Assembly: GCA_020072585.1 (NCBI GenBank) | Contig: JAIQGL010000013.1 | Span: 1 to 64,000 of the forward strand | Length of the DNA stretch: 64,000 nucleotides | Reading direction: 5' to 3' | Source of the DNA: Terriglobia bacterium | Lineage (GTDB): Bacteria; Acidobacteriota; Terriglobia; Terriglobales; Acidobacteriaceae | Shown here: positions 35,791-45,041 of the stretch, in pieces | Layout: each line of letters starts with the position of its first letter | How positions within the stretch are numbered: position 1 is the first letter of the stretch | Notes under the pieces: generated by a model | The model's input: the letters and a program-made list of their open reading frames with translations, nothing else | The model's database searches: none | What the model was told of the DNA's origin: nothing | Made by a program: the position numbers and the translations under genes

Positions 35791-36372
35791 ATGACGATTT
35801 TCGGATTCAACACAGATGTAAAGCAGGCTGACGTGGTGTACCACGTGCAGAGTGAGGCTCGCCAAAACGACCTGTTGTTGCAGACGCTGATTTTTGTGAA
35901 AGGCCAATGCGTGGGCAAGCAGGCATTCTCTTACGCGCATGAGCTGGCGCATCCCGGCTTTTCCACGGAAGCCATGCATGAATTGTTGAAGACGCAGCAC
36001 AAGGCCGTGATTGACGCAATCCAGCAGGGCCAGCTGCATACCGTGTTGGGTGGCGGAGCAGAGGTGCAGGACGTGGGCGGATCCGGGCTCTCTTTGCAGT
36101 GGAAGGCGCCGGCCTCAGTCGGCGATGCTGCCGATCTTCCGGTGAGTTTTCAGGTTCTCGATTTAGGCCAACCGGCCAAAGGCGCGGAGATTGTGGTGCG
36201 CGGAGTGATTCCATCCGATGGTCTGGAACTGGCGCGTGGTATTGCCGATGCAACCGGCGCAGTAGGATTATCGATTGCGATCACGGAAGATGTGCTCAGC
36301 CGGGGCGCGGTGATTGTGCAGGCCACGCACCAGGGAAAATCGGTGACGCGGAAGTTCAGAGTGAAGAGATAA
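35791..36372 (+). CDS. Hypothetical protein
   Basis: 193 residues from the ATG at 35791; an in-frame TTG at 35737 would add 18 basic/hydrophobic residues. The N-terminal third (about 30-90) is helical with FVKGQCVGKQAFSYAHELAHPGFSTEAMHELLKTQHKAVID. The C-terminal part (about 110-193) looks like an immunoglobulin-like beta fold (LPVSFQVLDLGQPAKGAEIVVRGVIPSDG and GAVGLSIAI), as in carboxypeptidase-regulatory-like domains. No recognised family and no clear export signal. It is divergent from the nuo operon. Confidence 0.6.
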   Translation: MTIFGFNTDVKQADVVYHVQSEARQNDLLLQTLIFVKGQCVGKQAFSYAHELAHPGFSTEAMHELLKTQHKAVIDAIQQGQLHTVLGGGAEVQDVGGSGLSLQWKAPASVGDAADLPVSFQVLDLGQPAKGAEIVVRGVIPSDGLELARGIADATGAVGLSIAITEDVLSRGAVIVQATHQGKSVTRKFRVKR

Positions 36373-36444
36373 AAGCCGTTGCTTGCTCAAACAGCGTTTG
36401 CAGGTCAGCAAGAGTTTCCGCGGTAAGACTTTTCAATGAATTGT

Positions 36445-37470
36445 TCAGCGGCCTTTGCCCTTCTTGATCGCGCTCAGGCCAAGCCGTTTTTCTACCAGCG
36501 GCCACCAGTCATTCATGGAATTAATCTCCCAATCACGCGCATTTTGCCGCGTGATGGAGGGAGGCGCAGGGACAAGCTGGTTGAGGCGATCAAATATCAG
36601 GAGCCTTTCTTCCACGTTAGCGTGAGGGAAAAGGTTGAGCAGGGTCAATGCATCACGCTGGCGGGAATCACGCAGGACAGTTTCAAGCGCCGCCCGATGA
36701 TACGCGCTTCCGGTATCGCTAAAGGAAAAATCCAGTAGCGCCTGTTTGAACACGGCGCTTGAGTCCTCAAAGTATGGAGGTGAGAGCGTGCCATCGGCAG
36801 CAATGTGGGCAGCGGCGCCCGCGGGGACCAGTGATTGCCTGTAGATATGGCTCAAATCCACCCAGCCTGTAAATACTCTGAGCTCGCCTCGGCCATCACG
36901 TTCAATCTTCAAGGTATATTCGCAGCCCAGGTCAATCGCACGGGCCGCGGGCGTATCAACAACAAAAAGTCCGGGTGGCGCTGAGATATGCGCGTGAATG
37001 AAGCCATAGCGCAATGAGAGCCTCTGGCGGTCCTGCCGCGACTCAGTCAGGCTCACCAGTGAATCACCCGCAACTTCTATCTCGCCGATCTTGCCGGCGC
37101 GGAGGTGAACAGTTGAATCGTGGTTGGTTGCCAGCCATTGACCGGGAAGGAGCTGCTGGACCTTCAATTTTTTACCGGCAAGTTCAGGTGCGCCGCTTAC
37201 AGTGCGCGCCTCCCAGTCAGAGGAAGAGATTGCGGGAGGCGCCATGGCAATCCAGGTGGCAAACAGAACGGCAGCGACTGATGCGGCGGCAACAGGGACC
37301 ATCCAATGCTGGCGCAGAAACGCCGTGCACCGGGCCAGCAGGGAAGGCCGGGGGACGGGACGAAAATCGAGCGTGCTTTCAGCCATGCGCAACGGCGCCA
37401 GCAGCTCTTCCAGCCGTGAGATATCTGGATCAGACGCGCCGCTTCGGTCCCACAAATACGGTTCGTTCAT
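36445..37470 (-). CDS. FecR-domain membrane protein, putative anti-sigma partner
   Basis: 341 residues. A cytoplasmic N-terminal 50 residues, one membrane helix (about 57-75), then a FecR-like beta domain: EARTVSGAPEL, VHLRAGKIGEIEVAGDSLVSLTES and FVVDTPAARAIDLGCEYTLKI. It overlaps the sigma-factor gene by 4 bases, so the two are translationally coupled. Such proteins sense a periplasmic signal and hold the ECF sigma factor at the membrane. Confidence 0.8.
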   Translation of the reverse strand: MNEPYLWDRSGASDPDISRLEELLAPLRMAESTLDFRPVPRPSLLARCTAFLRQHWMVPVAAASVAAVLFATWIAMAPPAISSSDWEARTVSGAPELAGKKLKVQQLLPGQWLATNHDSTVHLRAGKIGEIEVAGDSLVSLTESRQDRQRLSLRYGFIHAHISAPPGLFVVDTPAARAIDLGCEYTLKIERDGRGELRVFTGWVDLSHIYRQSLVPAGAAAHIAADGTLSPPYFEDSSAVFKQALLDFSFSDTGSAYHRAALETVLRDSRQRDALTLLNLFPHANVEERLLIFDRLNQLVPAPPSITRQNARDWEINSMNDWWPLVEKRLGLSAIKKGKGR

Positions 37471-38030
37471 CGTTGCACACCTTTCTCGAGAGCTTCGCGC
37501 AGCAGCTCCATGCCGCGATGCAGGTTCACGCGCACCGAGCCATGGCCCAATCCGGTGCGCTCGGCGATCTCCGGGCCGGTCATGCCCTCCACAAGACGAA
37601 GCACCAGTGTTTCGCGGTATGCCTCCGGCAGGCCTTGAATCACTTCGAGCACGGTTACAGCATCAATCCGCGCGGGTGCGCCAGGAGAGCTGCTGGCATG
37701 GTTCTCCGTCAGCTCCGTGGATTCCAAGCGGTCGCGATAAAAATCCGCTGCACGGTTGCGTGCGATCATGGCCACCCAGCTACCGAAGGCCGCAGGCTCG
37801 CGCAGGTCCTTCAGCTTGCGCAAGGCAGAGAGAAAAACTTCCTGCACCAGGTCTTCGACTTCCGCGGGAGGGATGCGCGATAAAAGCATGCCGTGGACCA
37901 TGCGCGCAAACTTTCGGTACAGCTCACCAAATGCCCCCTGATCGCCCTGCTGGGCCGCGACGACCAGATCGCGCACCTCATCCGCGGCTGCATTCATTGC
38001 ACTCTCGGGTGAGTCGATCATGCGGAGCAT
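37467..38030 (-). CDS. ECF-type RNA polymerase sigma factor
   Basis: 187 residues; the ATG at 38030 is used, although an ATG 33 bases later (MNAAADEV) is possible. Sigma region 2 is clear: GAFGELYRKFARMVHGMLLSRIP, EDLVQEVFLSALRKL and FGSWVAMIARNRAADFYR; region 4 has LPEAYRETLVLRLVEGMTGPEIAERTGLGHGSVRVNLHRGMELLRE. It directs transcription of an unknown regulon. Partner: the FecR-like gene just downstream. Confidence 0.9.
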   Translation of the reverse strand: MLRMIDSPESAMNAAADEVRDLVVAAQQGDQGAFGELYRKFARMVHGMLLSRIPPAEVEDLVQEVFLSALRKLKDLREPAAFGSWVAMIARNRAADFYRDRLESTELTENHASSSPGAPARIDAVTVLEVIQGLPEAYRETLVLRLVEGMTGPEIAERTGLGHGSVRVNLHRGMELLREALEKGVQR

Positions 38031-38184
38031 TTACGCAGGATAGACGCCAAAATGCAACAAGCGTTAACAACAAAAGGCGAAGTATTTATCGCACATATGT
38101 GTTAACACGGCATTAAATCGGGGCGTCATACCGGGCGATTGAAGATTGGGATGAACGTCTCAAAATCGCTTCAGGAGATTGGCC

Positions 38185-38763
38185 ATGAAATCACTGCGCA
38201 AAACTCTAATGCTGTTGGGGCTGGCTGCGATAAGTTCCGCAATCCATGCCGGCAGCGGTCCACCCATACCGCAGCCGCCCGCCAATGTTTCCTCTACCGG
38301 CATAATCGCGGATGCGCGTGAGCCGGGAGAGCGGCTGGAGATTTCCGGTCAGGTCTTTGCGCCAGACGGAACAACGCCGGTGGCCAACGTGATTGTGTAT
38401 GCGTATCAAACAGACGCCACTGGCGAGTACCACAATGATCCCGGTACACATGTGGCGCGACTGCATGGCTGGGCAAAGACAGACGCACAGGGACGTTATG
38501 CTTTCCACACCATCAAACCGGCGCCTTATCCTGGGCGAGGCATTGCAGCGCACGTGCACATCCACGTGTGGGGAGCTGGTTACCCGCTGCAATGGACTCC
38601 TGAACTCCTGTTTGCCGGTGATCCGTTCCTGAAGGCCGATCAAATCGCCGCATCCAAAGCGCTGGGCAAGTTTGCCAACGTGCAAACACTGCAAGCCGCC
38701 GCGGACGGAGCCATGAGCTGCATTTTCAACATTCACATCAGTGCGGTTTCAAACTACAAGTAA
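38185..38763 (+). CDS. Exported intradiol ring-cleavage dioxygenase-like protein
   Basis: 192 residues from the ATG at 38185, with AGGAG 7 bases upstream. A signal peptide (MKSLRKTLMLLGLAAISSAIHA) is followed by a protocatechuate-3,4-dioxygenase-like beta fold: SGQVFAPDGTTPVANVIVYAYQTDATGEYHN, then IKPAPYPGRGIAAHVHIHVWG, which carries a Tyr and His-x-His set matching the non-haem Fe ligands. Known members cleave catechols; exported versions are poorly studied. Divergent from the ECF sigma factor gene, with about 150 bases between. Confidence 0.8.
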   Translation: MKSLRKTLMLLGLAAISSAIHAGSGPPIPQPPANVSSTGIIADAREPGERLEISGQVFAPDGTTPVANVIVYAYQTDATGEYHNDPGTHVARLHGWAKTDAQGRYAFHTIKPAPYPGRGIAAHVHIHVWGAGYPLQWTPELLFAGDPFLKADQIAASKALGKFANVQTLQAAADGAMSCIFNIHISAVSNYK

Positions 38764-38793
38764 TGCGCGGGTAATGCACGGATAATGCGCGGG
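38761..38793. repeat. Three-unit 11-base tandem repeat
   Basis: TAATGCGCGGG, TAATGCACGGA and TAATGCGCGGG follow each other directly after the dioxygenase-like gene; the first TAA is its stop codon. Confidence 0.8.
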
Positions 38794-38855
38794 CTGTCAA
38801 CATTCATATTCTGATTGGAGCGGTCCGTCCGAAGCAATGATTTATCCTTACGGGC

Positions 38856-40295
38856 GTGTCAGACAAACTGGCCAGGCTGGAATTGCCGGAGTGCGATGCC
38901 ATTGTGGTGGGCTCGGGACCGAACGGGCTTGCCGCAGCGATCCGTCTGGCGCAAGCGGGGCGGGGTGTGGTGGTGCTGGAGTCAGCCGGCACTCCCGGCG
39001 GTGGCGTGCGGTCAGCGGAGCTGACACAGCCAGGCTTTATCCACGATATTTGTTCCGCGGTTTATGCCATGGTGGTGTGCTCGCCTTTTCTGCGCGAGCT
39101 GCCGCTCACGGCGCAGGGACTGGAGTGGGTCTTCCCGCCTGCTCCGCTGGCGCATCCGCTGGATGACGGCACGGCAGTGGTGCTGCACCACTCTATCGAC
39201 GAGACCGCACGTTCTCTGGGCACAGACGGGGATGGTTATCGCAAGCTCATCGGGGATCTGGTTCCGCGCTGGCAAGACCTGGTACAGGATGCATTTGCTC
39301 CTCCGGGTATTCCGCGGCATCCATTTTTCTTTGCGAAGTTTGGTTTGCGGGCGCTGCGTCCGGCAACATCTCTGGCGCGCGCGTACTTTAAGACGGAGCG
39401 GGGACGCGCGCTTTTTGCCGGACTGGCGGCCCATTCCATTTTGCCACTGGAAAGCCTGACAACTTCTGCAGTGGCGCTGGTACTGGCCGTGGCTGGCCAC
39501 GCCGCAGGCTGGCCGTTTGCCCGCGGTGGTTCGCAGCAGCTTACGTCCGCGATGGTCCGTTACCTGGAATCACTGGGCGGAAGGGTGATTACCAATTGCC
39601 GCGTTGATTCTCTTGATCAGCTGCCGCCGGTACGAGCGACCCTGCTGGATGTGACGCCGCGGCAACTCATTCGCATAGCGGGCGAAAAGCTGCCTGCATC
39701 TTATCGGCAAAAGCTGGAGCGTTACCGCTACGGCCCTGGCGTCTACAAAATGGATTGGGCCCTGCATCAGCCGGTGCCATGGCGCGCGGCTGAGTGCGCC
39801 CAGGCCGGAACAATCCATCTGGGCGGACCGCTGGATGAGATCGCTGATTCAGAAAGGCGCTGCTGGCGCGGAGAGGTTTCTGCCCGTCCTTATGTGCTGT
39901 TTACGCAGCCCAGCCTGTTTGATACGGCGCGCGCTCCGGCAGGCAAACACACGGCATGGGGTTATTGCCATGTGCCCAACGGCCATACGGGCAACATGAC
40001 GGAGATCATTGAAAATCAGGTGGAACGTTTTGCTCCGGGCTTCCGCGATTGCATTGCGGCACGCTCCATCATGGGGCCGGCGGAGCTAGAGCGGCACAAT
40101 CCTAATCTCATCGGCGGCGACATAGGCGGCGGCGCGGCGTTTCTGAGCCAGCTTTTTCTGCGCCCCACCGCCAGTCTTTACCGCACACCCCTGGAAGGCG
40201 TTTTTCTCTGTTCTGCTTCCACGCCGCCCGCGCCCGGCGTGCATGGCATGTGCGGATACTTTGCGGCGGAAGCAGCCCTTAAACGATTTGCCTGA
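38856..40295 (+). CDS. FAD-dependent oxidoreductase, phytoene-desaturase-like
   Basis: 479 residues with a GTG start. The dinucleotide-binding motif is DAIVVGSGPNGLAAAIRLAQAGRGVVVLE (about 14-42), followed by GGGVRSAELTQPGFIHDICSAVY. A C-terminal FAD-contacting GVFLCSASTPPAPGVHGMCGYFAAEAAL completes the amine-oxidase/CrtI-type fold. These enzymes oxidise carotenoid, retinol or other lipid substrates; the specific substrate is not apparent. No carotenoid genes are near. Likely transcribed alone. Confidence 0.85.
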   Translation: MSDKLARLELPECDAIVVGSGPNGLAAAIRLAQAGRGVVVLESAGTPGGGVRSAELTQPGFIHDICSAVYAMVVCSPFLRELPLTAQGLEWVFPPAPLAHPLDDGTAVVLHHSIDETARSLGTDGDGYRKLIGDLVPRWQDLVQDAFAPPGIPRHPFFFAKFGLRALRPATSLARAYFKTERGRALFAGLAAHSILPLESLTTSAVALVLAVAGHAAGWPFARGGSQQLTSAMVRYLESLGGRVITNCRVDSLDQLPPVRATLLDVTPRQLIRIAGEKLPASYRQKLERYRYGPGVYKMDWALHQPVPWRAAECAQAGTIHLGGPLDEIADSERRCWRGEVSARPYVLFTQPSLFDTARAPAGKHTAWGYCHVPNGHTGNMTEIIENQVERFAPGFRDCIAARSIMGPAELERHNPNLIGGDIGGGAAFLSQLFLRPTASLYRTPLEGVFLCSASTPPAPGVHGMCGYFAAEAALKRFA

Positions 40296-40437
40296 TGGAC
40301 AAAAGGCCGGTTACTAACGAGAGTGGTTCTCTCTGGGGCGCCGTGATTGCCTTTTCAATCTCAATGAAGTACTTTCCGACTTGGAGAGGCTGTGCCGCTG
40401 TACCCGTTGAGCAACGTGAAAGGCGAGTGAGGTGTCA

Positions 40438-41397
40438 ATGTTTTGCTTCAAGTGCGGGGCTTCCATGCCCGACGATTCTACTGTCTGTCCGCAGTGCGCC
40501 GCTCCGGTGCAGGGTGTACCTTTGCCGGCGCCACCTCCTCCTGCTCCGCAGGCCGGCGCGCCGGTGCCTGCTTCAACTTCAGCGTGGCTCAATGTGCCTC
40601 CCGCCCAATATCCGTCACAGGGGCAATATTCTCCGCAGGCACTATATCCGGGACAGAGCCAGCCATATTCCGGCATGGCTCAAGCGCAGACCGATGGCGG
40701 CGCAATTGTGAGTTTGGTCCTTGGCATCTCGTCATTCGCCCTGTGCCTTAGCTTTATCACGGGCATTCCGGCGATTATTGTGGGGCATATTTCATGGTCA
40801 AAGATTCGCCGCAGCGCGGGACGACTGAAGGGTGAAGGCATGGCGCTGGCCGGATTGATCCTGGGGTATCTCAGCCTTCCTTTTATTCTGATTGTTGCCG
40901 CTATTGCTATTCCAAACCTGATGCGGGCAAGAATGTCAGCCAATGAATCTGCCGCTATGAGCACGGTGCGCACCATCAACACGCTCCAGGTGACTTACGA
41001 CACCATGTACCCGTCACAAGGCTATGCTCCCGATCTGTCGGCCCTGGGCAACGGTCCAGGCGACACATGCAATGGCACAGGCAATGCCGAACATGCCTGC
41101 CTGCTGGACGGCGTGCTGGGAGCTGCAAGATGCACATCAGGAGTCTGGTGTTCCAAAGGGGCTTACAAATACACGATCAGCTCCAATTGTGGCGCCCCCA
41201 GTTTGACCGCTAAGAATGAGCAACAGGGCGATGAAGGGGCCTGTAAAGAATTTGTGATTGTGGCCTCGCCAATAACCTCGACCAACGGGCTGCATAACTA
41301 CTGCTCCATAAAAGATGCGGTTGTCAGGTCGCGTTCGGGCGGGCCGCTGACAGTGCCTCCAACAGTGGAGGAGTGCGCCGAGTGGGCCCCTATCTAA
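40438..41397 (+). CDS. Zinc-ribbon, DUF4190 and pilin-like fusion protein
   Basis: 319 residues from the ATG at 40438 (GAGG upstream). It begins with a zinc ribbon, CFKCGASMPDDSTVCPQC, then a Pro/Ala/Gln-rich linker, two DUF4190 membrane helices (about 80-103 and 120-150), a third hydrophobic segment ILIVAAIAIPNLMRARMSANESAAMSTVRTINTLQ, which closely resembles a type IV pilin/GspG N-terminal helix, and a pseudopilin-like C-terminal domain with several Cys (CNGTGNAEHACLLDG). Cytoplasmic ribbon plus external pilin-like head is a typical acidobacterial design. Function unknown. Confidence 0.75.
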   Translation: MFCFKCGASMPDDSTVCPQCAAPVQGVPLPAPPPPAPQAGAPVPASTSAWLNVPPAQYPSQGQYSPQALYPGQSQPYSGMAQAQTDGGAIVSLVLGISSFALCLSFITGIPAIIVGHISWSKIRRSAGRLKGEGMALAGLILGYLSLPFILIVAAIAIPNLMRARMSANESAAMSTVRTINTLQVTYDTMYPSQGYAPDLSALGNGPGDTCNGTGNAEHACLLDGVLGAARCTSGVWCSKGAYKYTISSNCGAPSLTAKNEQQGDEGACKEFVIVASPITSTNGLHNYCSIKDAVVRSRSGGPLTVPPTVEECAEWAPI

Positions 41398-41479
41398 GGT
41401 TGCCGCCGCTCGGAAACCTTAGTTGCTTAGCCAGACCAACTAGCAGAGCTGCTTCTGCTTCTAAGTGAATGGATCCAAT

Positions 41480-42724
41480 ATGGAAGCCCTTCGCTTGGCA
41501 CAAGCACCTGCTCCCGACAATCCGAGACCATCACTGTTCCATAAGGCGGCACGCACGCTGCCCGGGATCATTGCCGGCGCCGCCGATCTTGACCCTGCGG
41601 CGGTACTTACGGCTACGGTGGCAGGCGCGAGCTTTGGAGTCTCCCTGGGCTGGGTGGTAGTCCTTTGTGTTCCGGTGCTGTTCAGCGTCTTTGCCGTTTC
41701 GTCCCGCATTGGGCAGGAGACGAAAAAAGGACTGGTTGAACTGATTCGTGAGCATTATGGCCGTAAGTCCGCGATGCTGATTGCTTTATTCATCGTGGGA
41801 GTCAATCTGACCATGATCGTGGGCGACATTGTGGCGGTGAGCGACAGTTTTTCTCTTTTGACCATGTCGCCACGCCTGTTCTTTCTGGCGATCGTGGGCT
41901 TTACGGTCTGGTATGTGCTGATTGTGGGCAACTATCAGAAGACGACCAAGGTCCTGGGTACTCTCACTCTGATTCTGATTGCTTATGTCTTGGCGGCGTA
42001 CCGCGTTACCGATTCCTTTCCCACGCTTGCCCGGGACGTGCTGCTGCCCCGCATGCAGGTCAATTCGGGATACATGATGGGCGTGGTCGCCGTGTTTGGC
42101 TCACTGCTAACGCCGGACGTGATCGTATGGCAGACCAGTTCCAAGCGCGGTCTGCCGGAAGGCCTGGCCAAGGCCCACGTAACGGAGTCGCACGCGGGAA
42201 CGTTTGTTGCCTGCCTGATTTCACTCTCAGCGATGGTGGCGGCCTCACACATGCACGTGGCCGATCCCTCCAACATGACCACACGCACTGCGTCAGAAGC
42301 GCTGGGCTCATTTGGCTATGCCGGGACGGTGCTCTTTGCATTGGGCATCATCGCGTCAGGGATGATTGCGCTGCCGATCCTGGTGGCGTCACTGTGCTTC
42401 AGTGTGGCGGAAGCCGCAGGCTGGAGGTCAGGCCTCTCCATGGAGCCGTGGAACGCGCGGCTGTTTTTTGTGATGATCTCGGCGACGGTGTTCCTGGCCG
42501 TGGTCATCGACTTTTTTGGCGTGAATACCGTACATGTGCTTTACTGGTCACAGATTCTGGCAGGAATAATTCTGGTGCCGATCTTCGCCTACATCCTGCT
42601 GCTTTCCAACAATTCCAAAATCATGCGCACAACCAACAGCCGGTTTGAAAATTTCTGGTTGGGCTGTGCCGTTACGGGCATGCTGATCTCAAACGTGCTG
42701 TTTTTCTGGTTTGTGTTGAAATAG
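41480..42724 (+). CDS. NRAMP-family-like divalent metal transporter with changed metal-site motifs
   Basis: 414 residues from the ATG at 41480 (GGA 6 bases upstream; a GTG at 41465 is possible). Eleven membrane helices fit NRAMP/MntH architecture. In canonical members helix 1 carries DPGN and helix 6 MPH; here the equivalent positions read DLDPAAVLTATVAG and GSLLTPDVIVWQTSS. The Asn and Met metal ligands are therefore missing, as in NRAMP-related Mg or unknown-substrate transporters. Stand-alone gene. Confidence 0.75.
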   Translation: MEALRLAQAPAPDNPRPSLFHKAARTLPGIIAGAADLDPAAVLTATVAGASFGVSLGWVVVLCVPVLFSVFAVSSRIGQETKKGLVELIREHYGRKSAMLIALFIVGVNLTMIVGDIVAVSDSFSLLTMSPRLFFLAIVGFTVWYVLIVGNYQKTTKVLGTLTLILIAYVLAAYRVTDSFPTLARDVLLPRMQVNSGYMMGVVAVFGSLLTPDVIVWQTSSKRGLPEGLAKAHVTESHAGTFVACLISLSAMVAASHMHVADPSNMTTRTASEALGSFGYAGTVLFALGIIASGMIALPILVASLCFSVAEAAGWRSGLSMEPWNARLFFVMISATVFLAVVIDFFGVNTVHVLYWSQILAGIILVPIFAYILLLSNNSKIMRTTNSRFENFWLGCAVTGMLISNVLFFWFVLK

Positions 42725-42870
42725 CAGTCAGCAATCAGCCAAGGCGATGACAGACAGCAGTTGGCAATTAGCAAAACCAAGAGCTAAAAAACCAAGAGCA
42801 ATTTTGGCGGGGGTTTTCACAGCACTCAAAATTCCTCCCGAACTCATCTTTTGCCGTCTGCATTTGTCAA

Positions 42871-42908
42871 TAATGGCAATTCCGGCGATTTTGGCAATTC
42901 TGGCAATC
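42871..42908 (+). repeat. Period-9 TGGCAATTT-type repeat array
   Basis: Four adjacent 9-base units, TGGCAATTC-CGGCGATTT-TGGCAATTC-TGGCAATC, lie just before the FKBP stop. A further two-unit copy (GGCGATTCTGGCAATCC) lies upstream of the same gene at about 43411-43427. Confidence 0.75.
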
Positions 42909-42911
42909 TAA

Positions 42912-43376
42912 CTACTTCACTCCCACCAATTCAACGTCAAAGATCAGAGTTGCATTCGGAGGGATGGCAGAACCAGCGCCGCGTGCGCCATAACCAAGAG
43001 CTGGCGGGATGTGCAGCTGCCGTTTTCCACCGACCTTCATCCCAACAATGCCCTGGTCCCAGCCCTTGATGACCTGCCCGGTGCCCAGCTCAAACTCAAT
43101 GGGCTCACCTGAATCGAGTGAGCTGTCAAATTCTTTGCCGTCGACAAGCCATCCGGTGTAATGCACCTTGACCTTCTTGCTTGCCCCGGCCAGCGCGCCG
43201 GTGCCTACTTTAATGTCCCAATATTGCAGCCCGGAGGCGGTAAGAACTGGTTTGCCGGAAACCTTGGTGGGGCCGGCAGGTTTTTTTTGAGCTTTGGGCG
43301 GAGCGGGCTTCTTGGTCTGGGCGAGCAGGGCAATCGACAAGGTCAGTAAAAAGATGAAAGATGCTTTTCGCAGCAT
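42912..43376 (-). CDS. FKBP-type peptidyl-prolyl cis-trans isomerase, exported
   Basis: 154 residues. Signal peptide [20 protein letters not shown], a lysine/proline-rich linker, then an FKBP domain with [49 protein letters not shown] and [11 protein letters not shown], with active-site aromatic residues in place. It speeds proline isomerisation in exported proteins. Flanked on both sides by period-9 repeats. Confidence 0.92.
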   Translation of the reverse strand: MLRKASFIFLLTLSIALLAQTKKPAPPKAQKKPAGPTKVSGKPVLTASGLQYWDIKVGTGALAGASKKVKVHYTGWLVDGKEFDSSLDSGEPIEFELGTGQVIKGWDQGIVGMKVGGKRQLHIPPALGYGARGAGSAIPPNATLIFDVELVGVK

Positions 43377-43505
43377 GGCTTCTCCTCAGTAAAGGGATGA
43401 TACAAGAAAAGGCGATTCTGGCAATCCTTGTCGGGTTGGAGCGGCCCCCTCTTGGTTCCAGAGCCTAAAATCTGATGTAAACTAGCCCTGCAAAGAACAA
43501 TTCAT

Positions 43506-43931
43506 ATGTGGCTAAAAAAACAATTTGGCGAAGGCAAGACAGCTCTGGGCCAGTTAGGAAGCCTGGAGTCTGAAGTGATGGAGCGTGTCTGGCATCGCGG
43601 CGAAGTGAGCGTCCGTGAGTTGCATGCCGAGTTCGCGACCCGCCTGGCCTATACCACGGTGATGACCACCCTGGACCGGCTTTACAAAAAAGGAATGCTA
43701 CAGCGGCGCAAAGTGGGGAAGGCCTTCATGTATGTTGCGGCGCTTACCGAGCAGGAGTACCGGGAGCAACTGGCCCACCATTTGTTTGGCATGGTTTTGC
43801 ATGACGGCACGAACAGCGGCGCCGTGCTCTCAAATTTTGTTGACGCCGTAAGTGACACTGACGAGAGACTCCTGGAGAAGCTGGACCAGCTAGTAAAAGC
43901 CAAACGGCAGACTTTGCGCCGGCCGGAGTAA
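43506..43931 (+). CDS. BlaI/MecI/CopY-family transcriptional regulator
   Basis: 141 residues. Winged-helix DNA-binding domain (about 13-85): LGSLESEVMERVWHRGEVSVRELHAEF and AYTTVMTTLDRLYKKGMLQRRKVGKAFMY; C-terminal dimerisation helices follow. In BlaI proteins a metalloprotease partner cleaves the regulator to induce target genes. The partner M56 gene starts 6 bases downstream. Probable targets include this operon and perhaps the downstream CHAT gene. Confidence 0.9.
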   Translation: MWLKKQFGEGKTALGQLGSLESEVMERVWHRGEVSVRELHAEFATRLAYTTVMTTLDRLYKKGMLQRRKVGKAFMYVAALTEQEYREQLAHHLFGMVLHDGTNSGAVLSNFVDAVSDTDERLLEKLDQLVKAKRQTLRRPE

Positions 43932-43937
43932 ACAGCC

Positions 43938-44909
43938 ATGTTTTACGTTTTGGCCATTGCCCTTTGCCTGGCGGTGCTGTTTCTTGTGCTTGCATCCACC
44001 TCTCTGCTCTGCATGGCGGGGTTACGGCTGGTGTTGAAGACGGTCCCTCTCTCTTCGCCGGGCACGCGAGCAAACCTGCTCTTTGCAGCGCGGCTTCTGC
44101 CGCTTGGGCTGGCTTGCGTTATTACATTCAGTCTCGCGCTGCCGGCTTTTCTGGAATTTGAACCTTCTTCCACAGATGAAGGCATGGGGTTCCGTTTGAT
44201 GGCGCTGGCAACCCTGGGCGCCCTGTTGCTGGTTGGCATGGTGGCGCGTGGCATCGGACTTTTGCGTGCAACCAGGGAAGCGCAACGCGGGTGGCGGGAA
44301 AATTCGCACAGGCTCCAAATGGATGGAATACGCGTTCCGGTTTATTGCGTGGAAAATAGTCCTTCGTTGATGGCGGTGACGGGGATTTTTCGTCCGCGGA
44401 TTTTTGTTGCTAGTGTGATTGCAAAAACGCTTTCACCGGATGAACTGCGCGCCGCGCTCTCCCATGAGCTGGCCCACGTTTCTTCCTTTGACAACCTGAA
44501 GCAGCTTTTGCTCAAGATCACGCGCGCACCGCGATGGCTCAAAGCCTTGTATGCTGCCGATGCGGAATGGACGAACGCGTCAGAGCTCGCGGCCGACCGT
44601 GATGCGCTGGCGGAAGGCGCGTCAGTGCTTGATTTATCGTCCGCGCTGATCAAAGTGGGGCGACTGAACCGGCCGGCGGGAAGAGAAGCCGTAGCTTCGC
44701 ATCTGGTGCCCACCGCTTGCGGGTCTGCCCTGGAAAGCCGCGTCACGTGCCTGAGCGAATTACTGGAAGGCAAGAGCGTAACTCCCGCTCATGCAGCGAA
44801 GCGCAGCAACCTGGTGCTACCCACGGTGATTACGTTGGCAACGTATGGCGCTTGTATTCATGCGGTCCTTCCCGCAGTGCATGAAGCCCTGGAATTTCTC
44901 GTTCGCTAG
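43938..44909 (+). CDS. M56-family BlaR1-like membrane metalloprotease
   Basis: 323 residues with three N-terminal membrane helices (about 4-30, 50-68, 88-108), a metalloprotease domain with LSHELAHVSSFDN (HExxH), and a fourth hydrophobic segment at the C-terminus. The penicillin-binding sensor domain of BlaR1 is absent, so the signal is not a beta-lactam by this route. It lies with the BlaI-like regulator in a two-gene operon. Confidence 0.88.
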   Translation: MFYVLAIALCLAVLFLVLASTSLLCMAGLRLVLKTVPLSSPGTRANLLFAARLLPLGLACVITFSLALPAFLEFEPSSTDEGMGFRLMALATLGALLLVGMVARGIGLLRATREAQRGWRENSHRLQMDGIRVPVYCVENSPSLMAVTGIFRPRIFVASVIAKTLSPDELRAALSHELAHVSSFDNLKQLLLKITRAPRWLKALYAADAEWTNASELAADRDALAEGASVLDLSSALIKVGRLNRPAGREAVASHLVPTACGSALESRVTCLSELLEGKSVTPAHAAKRSNLVLPTVITLATYGACIHAVLPAVHEALEFLVR

Positions 44910-45041
44910 CAAAGCTCCAGAATCGCCGGCCACGGTGCCGACAGCAACGGCAATTTTGTTCCCGCTACATGGCATTCAAAGAGTCCCGCTTCGACTAACG
45001 AATGCTCAAACCCGAGCAGTGCAATATACTTTGCTAACACC

